Positions 36,033-46,640 of a DNA stretch of 64,000 bases are shown piece by piece; the first letter of the stretch is position 1; every line of letters starts with the position of its first letter. The stretch lies in contig CM076669.1 in NCBI GenBank assembly GCA_038496675.1, positions 3,032,834 to 3,096,833 of the forward strand, written 5' to 3'. The translations under genes and the position numbers were made by a program. The notes below the pieces were generated by a model, which saw nothing but the letters and a program-made list of their open reading frames with translations, was not told the origin of the DNA and did no database searches. This DNA is from Rachycentron canadum (taxonomy: Eukaryota; Chordata; Actinopteri; Carangiformes; Rachycentridae).

Positions 36033-37984
36033 CATTTATGTTGCACATCTTTATACTAGGACATTAGGAACTCTGTTTAGAATCCAGAGCTGTCAAACGA
36101 ACTCATGCTTGCATTAAAAATATTTAAAACACATTTAAAAACCATTTAAACACAGCACAGTTCATTAAAACTAAATGTCTTTGACATCTGCAATTGTTAG
36201 TTTATTAAAATTAACACAATACCAAAAAAAAAAATAACAAAAGAGCAAACACACCTACAGTTTGTTTGGGGAAATGGTCTCATTAATCACTCAAAATAAT
36301 TTACTAAGGAGAATGTTGTTTAATCTCTGTGGGTTCAGTGTTTACTGTGCTACGGTGCACATGCTAATGCATTTCAGATGCTGTTCAGACACAGTGAACA
36401 TGTTTGTTTATGTGCTAAAATAGTCTGTATTGAAGTGGACTCAGTGCAGAGGTGAATTATTTGCAGTTTCTTTGTTCCATTTGAACTATAAAGCAAATAA
36501 ACAAAGACAACGCTATAAGCAAAGGCAATGATATGGTAAAAATTAATTCAGAGTTCATTGTGGTTCATTGAGTTAGTTCACTGGCTTGCTTCTTTCGAGC
36601 TGCCTATGAAAGCTCCAGCTGCATGTTAGTATCTCTTTACTGTTGCTCCTGTTGTTGCTTGGTTCATACATGACTAGACTGACAATATGTTTTAATGAGC
36701 GCAGGGAAGGGAAACCAAATGTAAATCAAATGCAAATTTAATTTCTGAATAGTGGTTCTTCAAAAAAAAAAAATGGAAAGAAAGTTTAACCCTGCACAGT
36801 AATGGATTTCCAATAGTATTCTCACCCAAGTCAGACTACTTTAAAACCAAGTAGTTAAATTATTCACCAGCTCTCACTCCTCCCTTTTTAAAAGCCAATT
36901 AGGTGAACGTTTCATGGAAATCAGGGGCTGTATTTGATCTCCTGATGTCATTTTGAATTCAAGAGGGAATAAATTACACAAATTTGACAGTTCCAAAATT
37001 AAACACCCCCATCCGTCTGTCAGGTGATTACCTGACAAGAGTCAGTTCACCTGACACATAATCCACAATTATGTGATTTTATTCTATTTAATTTTTTCAT
37101 TTATTTTTCTCCCCTTTGGCTCATTTGAAACATGTGCACACAGATAGTTTTTCTTCTGCCCCATTTTCATTCAGTTACATTTAGAAGCAACAAACATTTT
37201 AAATGCTGATATCTGATGGAAAGATGCAGTTTAATGATAAAAGACAAGCATTTTAAAGATTAAAGATTTAAAAGTACAACAAAACAGTCTTGAAAAGTGT
37301 CTTTTATAGCAACCTAAGCTCCTTTCATCATGTAGAAGTATTGAAAAATAATTATTTTTGAGATCAAAATGAAATTCATCTTACCAGTCTCAAAATATGG
37401 CATGTTAATGAAAATGTATTGAAAATGATAATAGCAGTAATATTGCGCCACCATGTCACCAGTGCCTCCACATCCTTTGTCCTCAGGCAGTTTCAAAGCA
37501 TTTCTTCATCTTGTTTCCTCACCCTGAAAGCCTAGTTTGTGCAACTCCACCAGCGCTGCACACAAGAGCACTCCCACTCAACCTCCCAGCCTGCTGAGAG
37601 CACTTGAAAGCAATTTTCTTTTAATCAAGTTCACTATAAAGGCCCCTCTGATGCCAACCTCAGCAACACTACCATTTTGTTTTCTCAGCTCCATCTCTCT
37701 CTACATTATATTGATTTCTTCATGAGTACTATGAAATACTGTTTACTGACATAATGAGAATTCTCTTTGAGTTTATTGGTCTTTCAGGACAGATGTGAAT
37801 ATATGTACACTCTTAAGTGGAGACCTCATTTTTCAAATATCTGTGTGTTCTTTGGACCAACAAACATCTTTGTTACTTCACAACAATATTATTGCACTGT
37901 AGGTCCATGACTCTAATATTGACTTTTCTACATTCCTTAACCCCAGCAGTGAAGCAGTGAAGTATTCAGACTGGTTCAATAATA

Positions 37985-38225
37985 AAAAGTATTAGCGAGA
38001 TGTATAATAGAAATACTCAAAGGCCATAACTAACAATTATTTTTATTGATGAATGTGCCAATCATTTTATCGATAAATTATTTAGTCAATGTAATGTAAA
38101 GAAGTAGTGAAAAATGTGCAAACTCACACCAAAGTACTTCATATGCTGGAACATCTGCTAAAAACACAAAAAAATTTTATTATATCAACAATTATAAACT
38201 AATCAATTAATTGTCACTACTTGTT
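37985..38225 (-). repeat. Dispersed repeat C, partial reverse copy
   Basis: 'taactaacaattatttttat', 'tcattttatcgataaattat' and 'gtagtgaaaaatgtgcaaac' match the reversed end of repeat C. The far end fades after about 38225. Confidence 0.55.
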
Positions 38226-39461
38226 ATTAGCTGATTTAGTTGAAGCTAGTTTTGATTATTCTGTATATGCAGTAGTTTTGTTAAAATATTCGATCATTTT
38301 GCATCTTTGGACCTGACAAGTCGTCAGTTGTCAATGTTGTCAAAGTTGTCAAAACATGACAAGTGTATTTTGTAAGGTTACCATGTGTTTTTGAAATGTC
38401 AAATCTTAATCTGTAAAGTATCTGTGATATTGTAATATTGTAACTACAGTTGTTAAATAAATGTAATGTGTAATTGGACTTAGTGACAGTATTAGAGTCA
38501 AGGTGCTTTGTTATATTTCACCACAGCTTCTGCTTTTGAAGACAGATGGGATTTGTAGGTTTTTCCGGACTTGCTATGAGTTCACCCCATGCTCTGTCAT
38601 CTCCATTTCATGTCCTCAGGCGAAGTTTCTGCTGTATCATATTAGTGAGGAACATATTTTATGGGCTAACCACTTAATAGTCAGTGACCTTGAGTGTGAT
38701 GCTCCAAAGTGCATATGAATGTTACCCTGCTGCACAGTTAATCCAGAGTATTTAAACAAGAGCACCTCATTTGAGCTGAATTATCAGGATATGTGTTTAT
38801 GCTCTTTATCAAATTTAGTTGAAGTTGGAGCATTTTAGCACCAAGCATGAAAGCTCCTTTAGAGCTAAAATACATTGTCTCTGAGAGCAGGTGGGGCCTT
38901 TGAATGATTGGATTTCCACATTTTCATTTTAGCACCCAATCATGCAAATCCTACAGACAACAGGAGGAACATATTATAAAAGCTGTAGTAACTGTTTTTG
39001 GCCATTTGGGGCACCTGTAAACACAACACTAACATACAGTATCATCAGGGTTTGAGTTGCTAAGGCTAACATTAGCCAGCTTACACATGAGCAGACATGG
39101 CATCATTATCATTCGTTTGGAGACGTGTTTCTAGCCACCTGATGATGCTATAAGTCCAACACTCACTATTCTTTTAGCTCTGTTTTTGGTCTCTACCAAC
39201 ATCCAAACTTTTTTGTTTGTGGTCAGCTGCTGGCCACTTACACAATGTAAAGTTAGTTATATGAGCTTTTTTTTTTAACTTTTAAAAAAAAACCCTCGGC
39301 CAGACACTAAGTGTAGTTGTATATGTGGTATGATTTGAATAAAGACAAACAAATACCAGTCCCGAGGCTAAAAAACACACACATCATTTAGTTTTACTGG
39401 AATGAGATGGGTGTTGTTACAGCACTGAATTTTCCTGCTATTTTGTACATTTTGTCCGCAG

Positions 39462-39548
39462 GTCAAAAGGACACGATGTGCCACGAAGAGTGTTCACTGT
39501 GACTGAACCTGAAAAGCTGGCAGAGGACTGACTGTCCTGAACGCACAG
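39462..39548 (+). other. Candidate 87-bp noncoding internal exon
   Basis: The left edge has a T-rich tract ending TTTTGTCCGCAG, a typical acceptor. The right edge reads CACAG|GTGAGC, a near-perfect donor. The 87 bases between have no open frame through them. They contain a tiny upstream ORF at 39476-39502. Joined to the donor at 31489 this would remove an intron of 7972 bases. It is best explained as a second 5'-UTR exon of the same plus-strand transcript. Confidence 0.5.
39476..39502 (+). other. Eight-codon upstream ORF inside the candidate exon
   Basis: ATG TGC CAC GAA GAG TGT TCA CTG TGA encodes MCHEECSL. If the exon is part of a leader, this small ORF could dampen translation of the main frame. 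Its start context is unremarkable (C at -3, T at +4). It may have no function. Confidence 0.25.
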
Positions 39549-41339
39549 GTGAGCCTCACTGTTCTTACTGTCTCCACTCAAAGATTAATAACAAAGATCC
39601 TTGAAACAATAGATGGTGGTTTAGATCCGATATTATGAAGTGTGAGCTGCATTTGATGTGTCAGGACAAGACAAGTGATCCCTCAGTGTATTTATAGTGT
39701 TTTGTAGCTGAATCGCTCTAGTCATGTATTCATTACATCCTGGTTTTATTACTTACCTGTATATCTACTGGAAACAGAACAGAATATCAATATTAATGAT
39801 ACATTTATTATTCGCTGACTTCATCTGTAGATAGGGTGAGACTGCAGACTTTGGAGTTGAGGGCTAAACTACATCAACCAAGTGAGAAAGTTTAGAAACT
39901 CAGAGACTGACGATCGATACTCCAGAATGATGATCCTCACCCAGGAATTACAAGCACTGTTCTTTCTATGAATTTTAAAGTGGACCACATGTAACTATCA
40001 GAGAAGCTGTGCATTTCACTTCCTTCTTTCAATCCCCTGCAGCTGCGTTGATCCCCAAGAGGGAAACCTGTAGTGCCCATGCAGGACTGAAGCCACATAG
40101 ACAGATTACAACACCAAGAGACGGAGCAAGGTGACTTCTGCCAGTATAGTCTCACAGACCACAGCCATAGTTTCCTTCACTAAATAGCCATTACAAACAA
40201 AATACACCTTTTCATGGAGTTTGAATGAACTGGTGATCACACAACCAAACAATATGGTGGTTTTTGAACTAAAATTAAACAGAAAGAAAAAGTAATTTAA
40301 TCAAATTTAAGTAAATTTATAAAAATAAAAAAAAGAGAAAACTTCACAATTACCTCACATAAATATAATATTCTTAGAAGAAATGGAAAAGATTGTATAG
40401 ACAATGGTTAAAGCTGAATTATTGCCAAGTGATAAATAATTGACCAATCAGGGGATGATAGTTTAAGCAGAGCAATTGCAGTTGCATAGATCCAGTATGG
40501 AAATTTCAGCCTTACCAGCTGCCCAGTTTTACTGAAACTCCAAAAAGAACTGTCAGCAGAAAAGATACTTTAATTAATAAAAAGGAAAAATGAATAAAGG
40601 CCTAATATATCTCTCTATTGGATATTAAAGTGCATTTCCTGTGCAGCCGAACTGTGAAAATGTAAATTTAAGTAAAAGCACAATAAAAGCTTAGACATTA
40701 ATAGGCACATATCCTTGACTTTTCCCATTTTCTGCTCCTATCTTCCATTTCAATTTTCTGTGGCCCAGTTTATTTCCAGGGAAAAAACTGCAGTGCTGCT
40801 GCTGCAAAAAAAAAACCTGAGGTGATTATTTCACTATCTGTTTGTATCTACCTGTTGTAATGATGACGATATCCTAAGCTCAAGTTGTGCAACGATACTG
40901 CAGAATTGTGCAGAATTCACCAATCTGTGTTAATGAGATGACTCCTGTGTCCATGTGTTGCTCTTTAATTTATAGACACCTGCATACTGACCGTGTGAAA
41001 GACTATAAATGCAATCACAGTGTGCATTCAGGCAGCATTTTATCTGCAGCTATAGAGGCACAGTATGGAGGTCTAGTAATTGTCCAGCAGTGCACTGGGC
41101 TATCCACCCTCAGGTAGTTATACTGGAAAAGATGGTGTTAGTAGAATATGTTATTTGCATTACTGAACATGGTCTTAAATCCTATGTTTTGTCACAGTTT
41201 TAATGAGGATACCCTCACTAAGCTCAGGTTGCATCGTATCAGCACTGACCCTTGTGGACTGAGTTCTAGTGACACTTTCCAATCTGTGTTAATGAGATGA
41301 CTCCACTCTGTCTACGGGTCACAGTGATATTTACAGAAA
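39549..41339. other. Putative intron sequence, nothing firm
   Basis: AT-rich unique sequence. A splice-like pair at 40043-40130 was considered and rejected. No coding exon seen. Confidence 0.4.
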
Positions 41340-41640
41340 CCGCTGTAGCGGCAGAGATTCACGCCTCCCCGTGGCGCTCCCTCACCTCATTTGCATAGCT
41401 TTCAGACTTCCTTTCTTGCTCTCCCGCTCTCACTGTGCTCCTCCATGATCGACAGGCTCCTTCGCACTTCTCTTCAGTTTGTGTCGCACATGTTAATTAA
41501 AGCCTCTAATTAGCTTTCCCCACTAAAAGGCCGCATTAAATCAGAGTTGGAATGGGAAATGATTCCTGGCATTAGCATAATTGTGTTTTTGAAGTGTAAA
41601 GATTCGGGCATTAGGGATGCTAGTAAGCGTTTTTGTTTCA
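41340..41640. promoter_or_regulatory. Candidate regulatory element with octamer and homeodomain motifs
   Basis: Non-repetitive sequence with an octamer ATTTGCAT (41389-41396), a palindromic TTAATTAA (41493-41500), a palindromic CTAATTAG (41506-41513) and 'gcattagcataatt' further on. Such clustering is seen in vertebrate developmental enhancers, and a Wnt neighbour would fit. This is inference from motifs only. Confidence 0.3.
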
Positions 41641-41834
41641 GTGATTTGTTGTGTTTGGGGCTCAGGGCCCAAGGGGCCACTGAAGGTTGGCTGGGTGGGT
41701 TGTGGGGCCCCAGGATCCTACAGGGGCCACACACTAATGAGGCCTGCTACTCTCTGATGGAGCAGATATAGGAAAAACAAACCTGTGATGTGGTACCCTC
41801 AGGTGGTCCTGAGAGCCTGTGTGTAACAGGACAC

Positions 41835-41881
41835 TGAGTGAGTGAGTGAGTGAGTGAGTGAGTGAGTGAGTGAGTGAGTGA
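41835..41881 (+). repeat. (TGAG)n tetranucleotide microsatellite
   Basis: About twelve pure TGAG units run into the 500-N gap. The true array is probably longer. Confidence 0.95.
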
Positions 41882-42381
41882 NNNNNNNNNNNNNNNNNNN
41901 NNNNNNNNNNNNNNNNNNNNNNNNNNNNNNNNNNNNNNNNNNNNNNNNNNNNNNNNNNNNNNNNNNNNNNNNNNNNNNNNNNNNNNNNNNNNNNNNNNNN
42001 NNNNNNNNNNNNNNNNNNNNNNNNNNNNNNNNNNNNNNNNNNNNNNNNNNNNNNNNNNNNNNNNNNNNNNNNNNNNNNNNNNNNNNNNNNNNNNNNNNNN
42101 NNNNNNNNNNNNNNNNNNNNNNNNNNNNNNNNNNNNNNNNNNNNNNNNNNNNNNNNNNNNNNNNNNNNNNNNNNNNNNNNNNNNNNNNNNNNNNNNNNNN
42201 NNNNNNNNNNNNNNNNNNNNNNNNNNNNNNNNNNNNNNNNNNNNNNNNNNNNNNNNNNNNNNNNNNNNNNNNNNNNNNNNNNNNNNNNNNNNNNNNNNNN
42301 NNNNNNNNNNNNNNNNNNNNNNNNNNNNNNNNNNNNNNNNNNNNNNNNNNNNNNNNNNNNNNNNNNNNNNNNNNNNNNNNN
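41882..42381. other. Assembly gap (500 N)
   Basis: Exactly 500 Ns, entered from the left through a pure (TGAG)n tandem repeat and left into unique sequence. Its true size is unknown. A few hundred bases to kilobases of tetranucleotide repeat may be missing. Confidence 0.98.
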
Positions 42382-44724
42382 TTTTGAAAAGTGGTAAACA
42401 ACGGATTATCTGCATTTCCCCAACAATGACTAGACCACTTTTGTTCTTTCAGAATAAGAGGAGAAATTTAATATGTGAAAAGCTGTCTTTATAGTATAAT
42501 TTGGTATGTACCTGCTCATATAGGGTAATAAGTTTAGGTAAAACCAATGAGGAGAATTTACTTATAACCTAACCTTTACTTATCTCCACACAGGTAGTTT
42601 TTAAAATTAAAACTAATTACACTTTACTGTTAAACTCTGGTGCACTTACTTTAATATAGCTAGATATGGTTAGATATCAGTCTGTATTTTACATCACATG
42701 CTTTTATCTGTAATAGCAACATACTTGGTAAGCAACTGATACTCCTGTCCCTCTTACAGTTAGACCCAGCTAGGCAAGCAGTTCTCAACCAAACAGCGTC
42801 TCCTGTTGGTCAGCAAAGGATATGCAGTGGAGTCAGTAAACATTGATGGTAAATCAATAAAAGCTTCAGGGTGTATAGGTGACATAAGCTAAAGACACTT
42901 TTTATATTGTCATAGCTACTCTTTAGAGTAAAATGAGTCAAAAAGTTGCAAAAGAAAAAAAAACAAACAAAAAAAAACACTTGGCCAGTGATTTTCAGAC
43001 AAAGCTACAAATTTGCAAAACACTTTATATTCATATGGTACTTAAATGTACTGTATATTGTAAAGGAGGAGGTTCAAATCAAAGAGCGTATCATGGGCAT
43101 TGGGTCAGGATGCATGGAAAAGAAAAATCATGAAAAGCTGAACCATACAAACACAAAAGGGTAAAAAACGCACATCGTCGGCTGAATCTGAAAAGAAACA
43201 AAGTATATATTAAAATCGGGCAGTCAAATAAGATCATGTCCTGTTATAATGAGAATAAAGAGAAATAGTAAAAGTACTTCACCTCTTATCAGTTCAGCCA
43301 CCCATGCAATGGTGAAAACACAAACAAATCTGAGAGAACTCTTTATATAACCTTGTGGTGACCAGGTGATTGCAATCAGGTAAATGGGGTGTGGTCAGGG
43401 TGAAAACAAGAGCCAATCAGTGATGATGAGAAAGGAAGTGAGGTAGGTAGAAAATAGGGGACTTTACTACATATACTGTGTATACTGATATGGCACATGG
43501 GTGTGAGAGGAGGCAGAATAAGGCATATGATCCATGTATATATGTTATATATATGTGTGTGTGTGTGTAAATATTAATACAGATGTATGTTTTTCAGATT
43601 ATCTTGGAATTTCTGGAGAAAGTGTATTTTCCAAAAGAGGACAACAAACTGCAAGGAGGAAGAAGCAGGAGATATCGGAGCCTGGGTTTTTGACATAGGG
43701 ACACTGGCATGAATATGAATATGCAACTAATCTCTTAAGAGTATTTAAAATTCTCTATGTTAAAGCTTAGCTTTGCAGCAGACAGTCAGAGACAGAAATA
43801 ATTTTAATGCCAGTACCATGTGAGCATTGGTTGCAACCGGTTGCAACAGACCAGCCTTCAGAAAAAAGACAGCGTAGTCTATGGGTATAGGTCAACAGTT
43901 AAGCAAAATCATGTTTTCATTATTAGATAAGGATACGTGTTACATGTTTTACTACATGTTTTGATAAGGAGAACAAGTAAATGGAAAACTGATGATACAG
44001 TCATGAAATTAAAAATCTCCTGGCTGACCTGGTTTGACCTTAATAGATTTGTCATCTGAGCTCTGCTTCACTTATCGTCATTTTTCCATTTTGTCTGTAT
44101 TTATATTTGCTACATTTTCTCTAATAAGAATGTATTTCTGTTCTGAGGGAGTCAGTATGACAGGTGACAGTGTTGAATATCCTTAATTTTTCTCTTACAC
44201 AGCCTATATATAATGAGAAAAAGTGATTACTCGTACCTTCAAAATGACTTAGGGACAGTTGTAGACTAAAGGTCAGAGAAGAAAGGCCTTACCATTAATA
44301 TTTTGAATACTCATCTGAATTGCCCCCTTTAGCTCTTGTGCCTTCACAGGCTGATGATTGCATAATGAGCTGCTGTCCTGCTAAAGCAGATATAAATTTC
44401 ATGCAGATAACAAACACAAATTGAATTAAGTGAATAATGTTTGATGCCTCTAATCTGCAGATTACCAGATTCACCAGAGCTAATGCCAACATCCATACAA
44501 ATATCACAATTATCATTTTGGTTACACTAACAACACTTGCACCAAGCTGTCTGGTGTAGCCTCACTGCTGTTGCCCTGTACTCTATCTGTGTCTGTATCT
44601 AGGAGAGTTGTGCATGTTTTGAGAGTTTCAGGCTCCAACAACAACATAAAGACAACATCTTAGTCCCAAGCACCCAATACTTACAAATCTGCACAAATGC
44701 GAGAGGAATTTACAAAGTGTTGCA
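42382..44724. other. Noncoding after the second gap
   Basis: AT-rich. It holds (TA)n/(TG)n at about 43535-43569 and an 18-bp palindrome at 43830-43847. No gene seen. Confidence 0.45.
43830..43847. promoter_or_regulatory. 18-bp perfect palindrome with AACCGGTT core
   Basis: GTTGCAACCGGTTGCAAC is self-complementary over 18 bases. Its centre AACCGGTT (43835-43842) equals the consensus site of Grainyhead-like factors. It may be a real site or part of an unrecognised repeat. Confidence 0.35.
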
Positions 44725-44965
44725 GAAAGCAGCACCTTCAAGCTCATGCTAAAGTGAAGTTGTACTTTTGTTCCTATTGTGGCTTCAAAAGTGCTGAAAA
44801 CTCATTTGCATCTCCAAACCAACTTGATTTCTTTTCTGATTCATCCCCATTTACACACAGGTGAAAGACCCTATCACTATGACGACTATGGGAAAAAATA
44901 CATCACACTGCACAGGCTTAAAGTGTGTGTATGGTGTCCTGAAGATCCATCCACACAGCCTATTT
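44725..44965 (+). pseudogene. Decayed C2H2 zinc-finger fragment
   Basis: Frame 1 (44851-44967) reads LHTGERPYHYDDYGKKYITL followed by HRLK. This is the canonical HTGERPY linker and a finger in which both zinc-binding cysteines have become tyrosine (expected CxxC read as YDDY). Just upstream, in another frame (44730 onward), HLQAHAKVKLYFCSYCGFKS has an intact CxxC finger start. A third frame gives LKIHPHS just after, resembling the end of a finger and a linker with an internal deletion. At least two frameshifts and lost cysteines mark it as a relic of a multi-finger gene or retrocopy. Confidence 0.5.
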
Positions 44966-45779
44966 GAGTTTTATTTGTCATTGAACTTAACTCAGGGTCA
45001 ATCCTTGATTCAAATATTGACTCAGTTCCCACTACTATTAAGGCCCAATGCATAGATTTGAAAGTTATTCATAGAAGTAACTTGGATCAGCATGAGTGCT
45101 TGTTTTTGAACCACAAATTACATGACACTTCAACATAACAGCTGGAAAATGTTCATTATCCCAAAAAGCAAACTGGCTCTTTGCAGAATTAGATATTGAC
45201 TAATTACAACTCAAAACAACTGATCAGAGCTCGGAATTTTCTGAACAATTGTGCAATGGCTTTTGGGTGCTATGATCAATTCATATTCATTCACTCATTC
45301 ATTTTAGATGTATCCTCAGAACTTAACTTTAATGCAAATGTGTCACTAATTCTTGTAACTCTCAGAAATTTACGTCACCTTATTGACTTCAAAATTAGAT
45401 AAGATTCAAGTTTAGTTTATTGCCACTAGTTGTGCCAAAATATTCAGTGTGAAAGTACATTTCAAAGTCACCTCAAAGACTGAAATGAATGTTTATATCA
45501 CAAAATCAATTACAAAGGCTGCAAATTGGAAAGTTTCACATCAAGGATTCATTTCAAAATACACTGTAAAACAGCTTAAGCCATTTCCATTTATTAAGTT
45601 TAGCTTTTCTTTCGTTCCACAGCCTGGCAGGTGTCACCTATGATGGCATCAAATCCACCACTTTAGATGTTTAACATTTACCACCAGAGGGAGACACATA
45701 CCGTGCTATATTCCAGCTGAACATGGTCAAACATAAATAAGAGGCCTGTAAGAAACTCACTTGCTTAAACTTCCCTAAT

Positions 45780-45960
45780 GGCACCCCTCCCAGGAAGCAG
45801 TATTCAATAATTCATAACAGGCACTCATAAATTTCAATGAGTTTCTAATTAGGAGGAGCCCAGAGTAATTGTCTCTGTGGCGGCTTTAACAGGAGGAGGA
45901 TCATGCTGACAGATTGACAGAGTCCTTGTGGCAGATTGCTGCAAATCACCTAATTATAAG
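45780..45960. promoter_or_regulatory. Candidate regulatory element (homeodomain and TALE-type motifs)
   Basis: A non-repetitive block with CTAATTAG (about 45846-45853), 'gtaattgtc', two TGACAG hexamers (45907-45912 and 45915-45920, the TGIF/MEIS type) and 'cctaattataa'. The density of such motifs is higher than in neighbouring sequence. Function is inferred only. Confidence 0.28.
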
Positions 45961-46534
45961 TAGATGTCAAACTTTCAGCTTTTAATGATGATTATTTTGG
46001 CCATATTAGATAATTTTACAATCAACCGAGAGAGGAAGGGTGGGAGAGAATCATATCTGACAAATGTCCCGTATCAAAATGTAGTACATCATCTTGACTG
46101 GATCTTTTCCTTGATTTTTATTTGAAACTGATGGTCTTCTACATATTTTGAGGGTTTTCTGTAATAACTAAAGTAGTCATACATAAAGTCATACAGTCAT
46201 AACTTGTGAAATTAACACATTGGTATCATCTATGCATCCACTGATTGCGTGTTCAAAACAAACTTCACTGTGGTAGAAAGAGCTCCCAGGGTTTTGATGT
46301 ATTTTTTCAGTTGGAGCCTGCTAATGTCGTGAGTGGGATATGAGGCTGGAGCAAGGACTTAACTTATAACATAAAAACTGGAAATAAAGGGACGCAAATC
46401 TGTCTCTGTCTCAAAGTCTGCAAAGTGGAGATTGTATGGTTTCACATTTTGGTTTTGGTCCCTACAAGTGACATAAATTGTGTCGTATTGTGAGGTTTTG
46501 AGGTGCTTGCAGACTGTTTTTTGACACTGGACAT

Positions 46535-46640
46535 ATTCAGTCTTCAAGCTAAGCTAAGCTAAGCAGCTTCAATCCTCCAATTTACCTCTTAACCCAAAAG
46601 CTTATAAACACATTTCCAAATGTCCTGCTATCACATCCAG
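46535..46640 (+). repeat. Dispersed repeat A, partial copy
   Basis: 'cagtcttcaagctaagctaa' and 'gctaagcagcttcaatcc' match the core. The sequence near 46600, 'gcttataaacacatttccaa' followed by 'atgtcctgctat', matches the tail. The segment between is diverged. Confidence 0.55.

Larger units (their letters stand above)
31490..39461 (+). other. Putative intron between the two candidate 5'-UTR exons
   Basis: It starts GTATGT and ends CCGCAG. It contains a TG repeat with regular CG interruptions (31659-31720), repeat C copies, repeat A at 35895-36032, and an A-run plus (TA)n at about 35169-35192. No coding exon recognised. Confidence 0.4.

Noticed and set aside
40043..40130. Splice-like segment (CCCCTGCAG|...GCAAG|GTGACT)
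   Set aside because: Acceptor is good but the donor is weak, and 'gatccccaagaggga' at its start resembles a common fish repeat tail. Not strong enough to call an exon.
41747..42494. Long frames through the second N block
   Set aside because: Artefact of the 500 Ns plus a tetranucleotide repeat that reads as SLTH.
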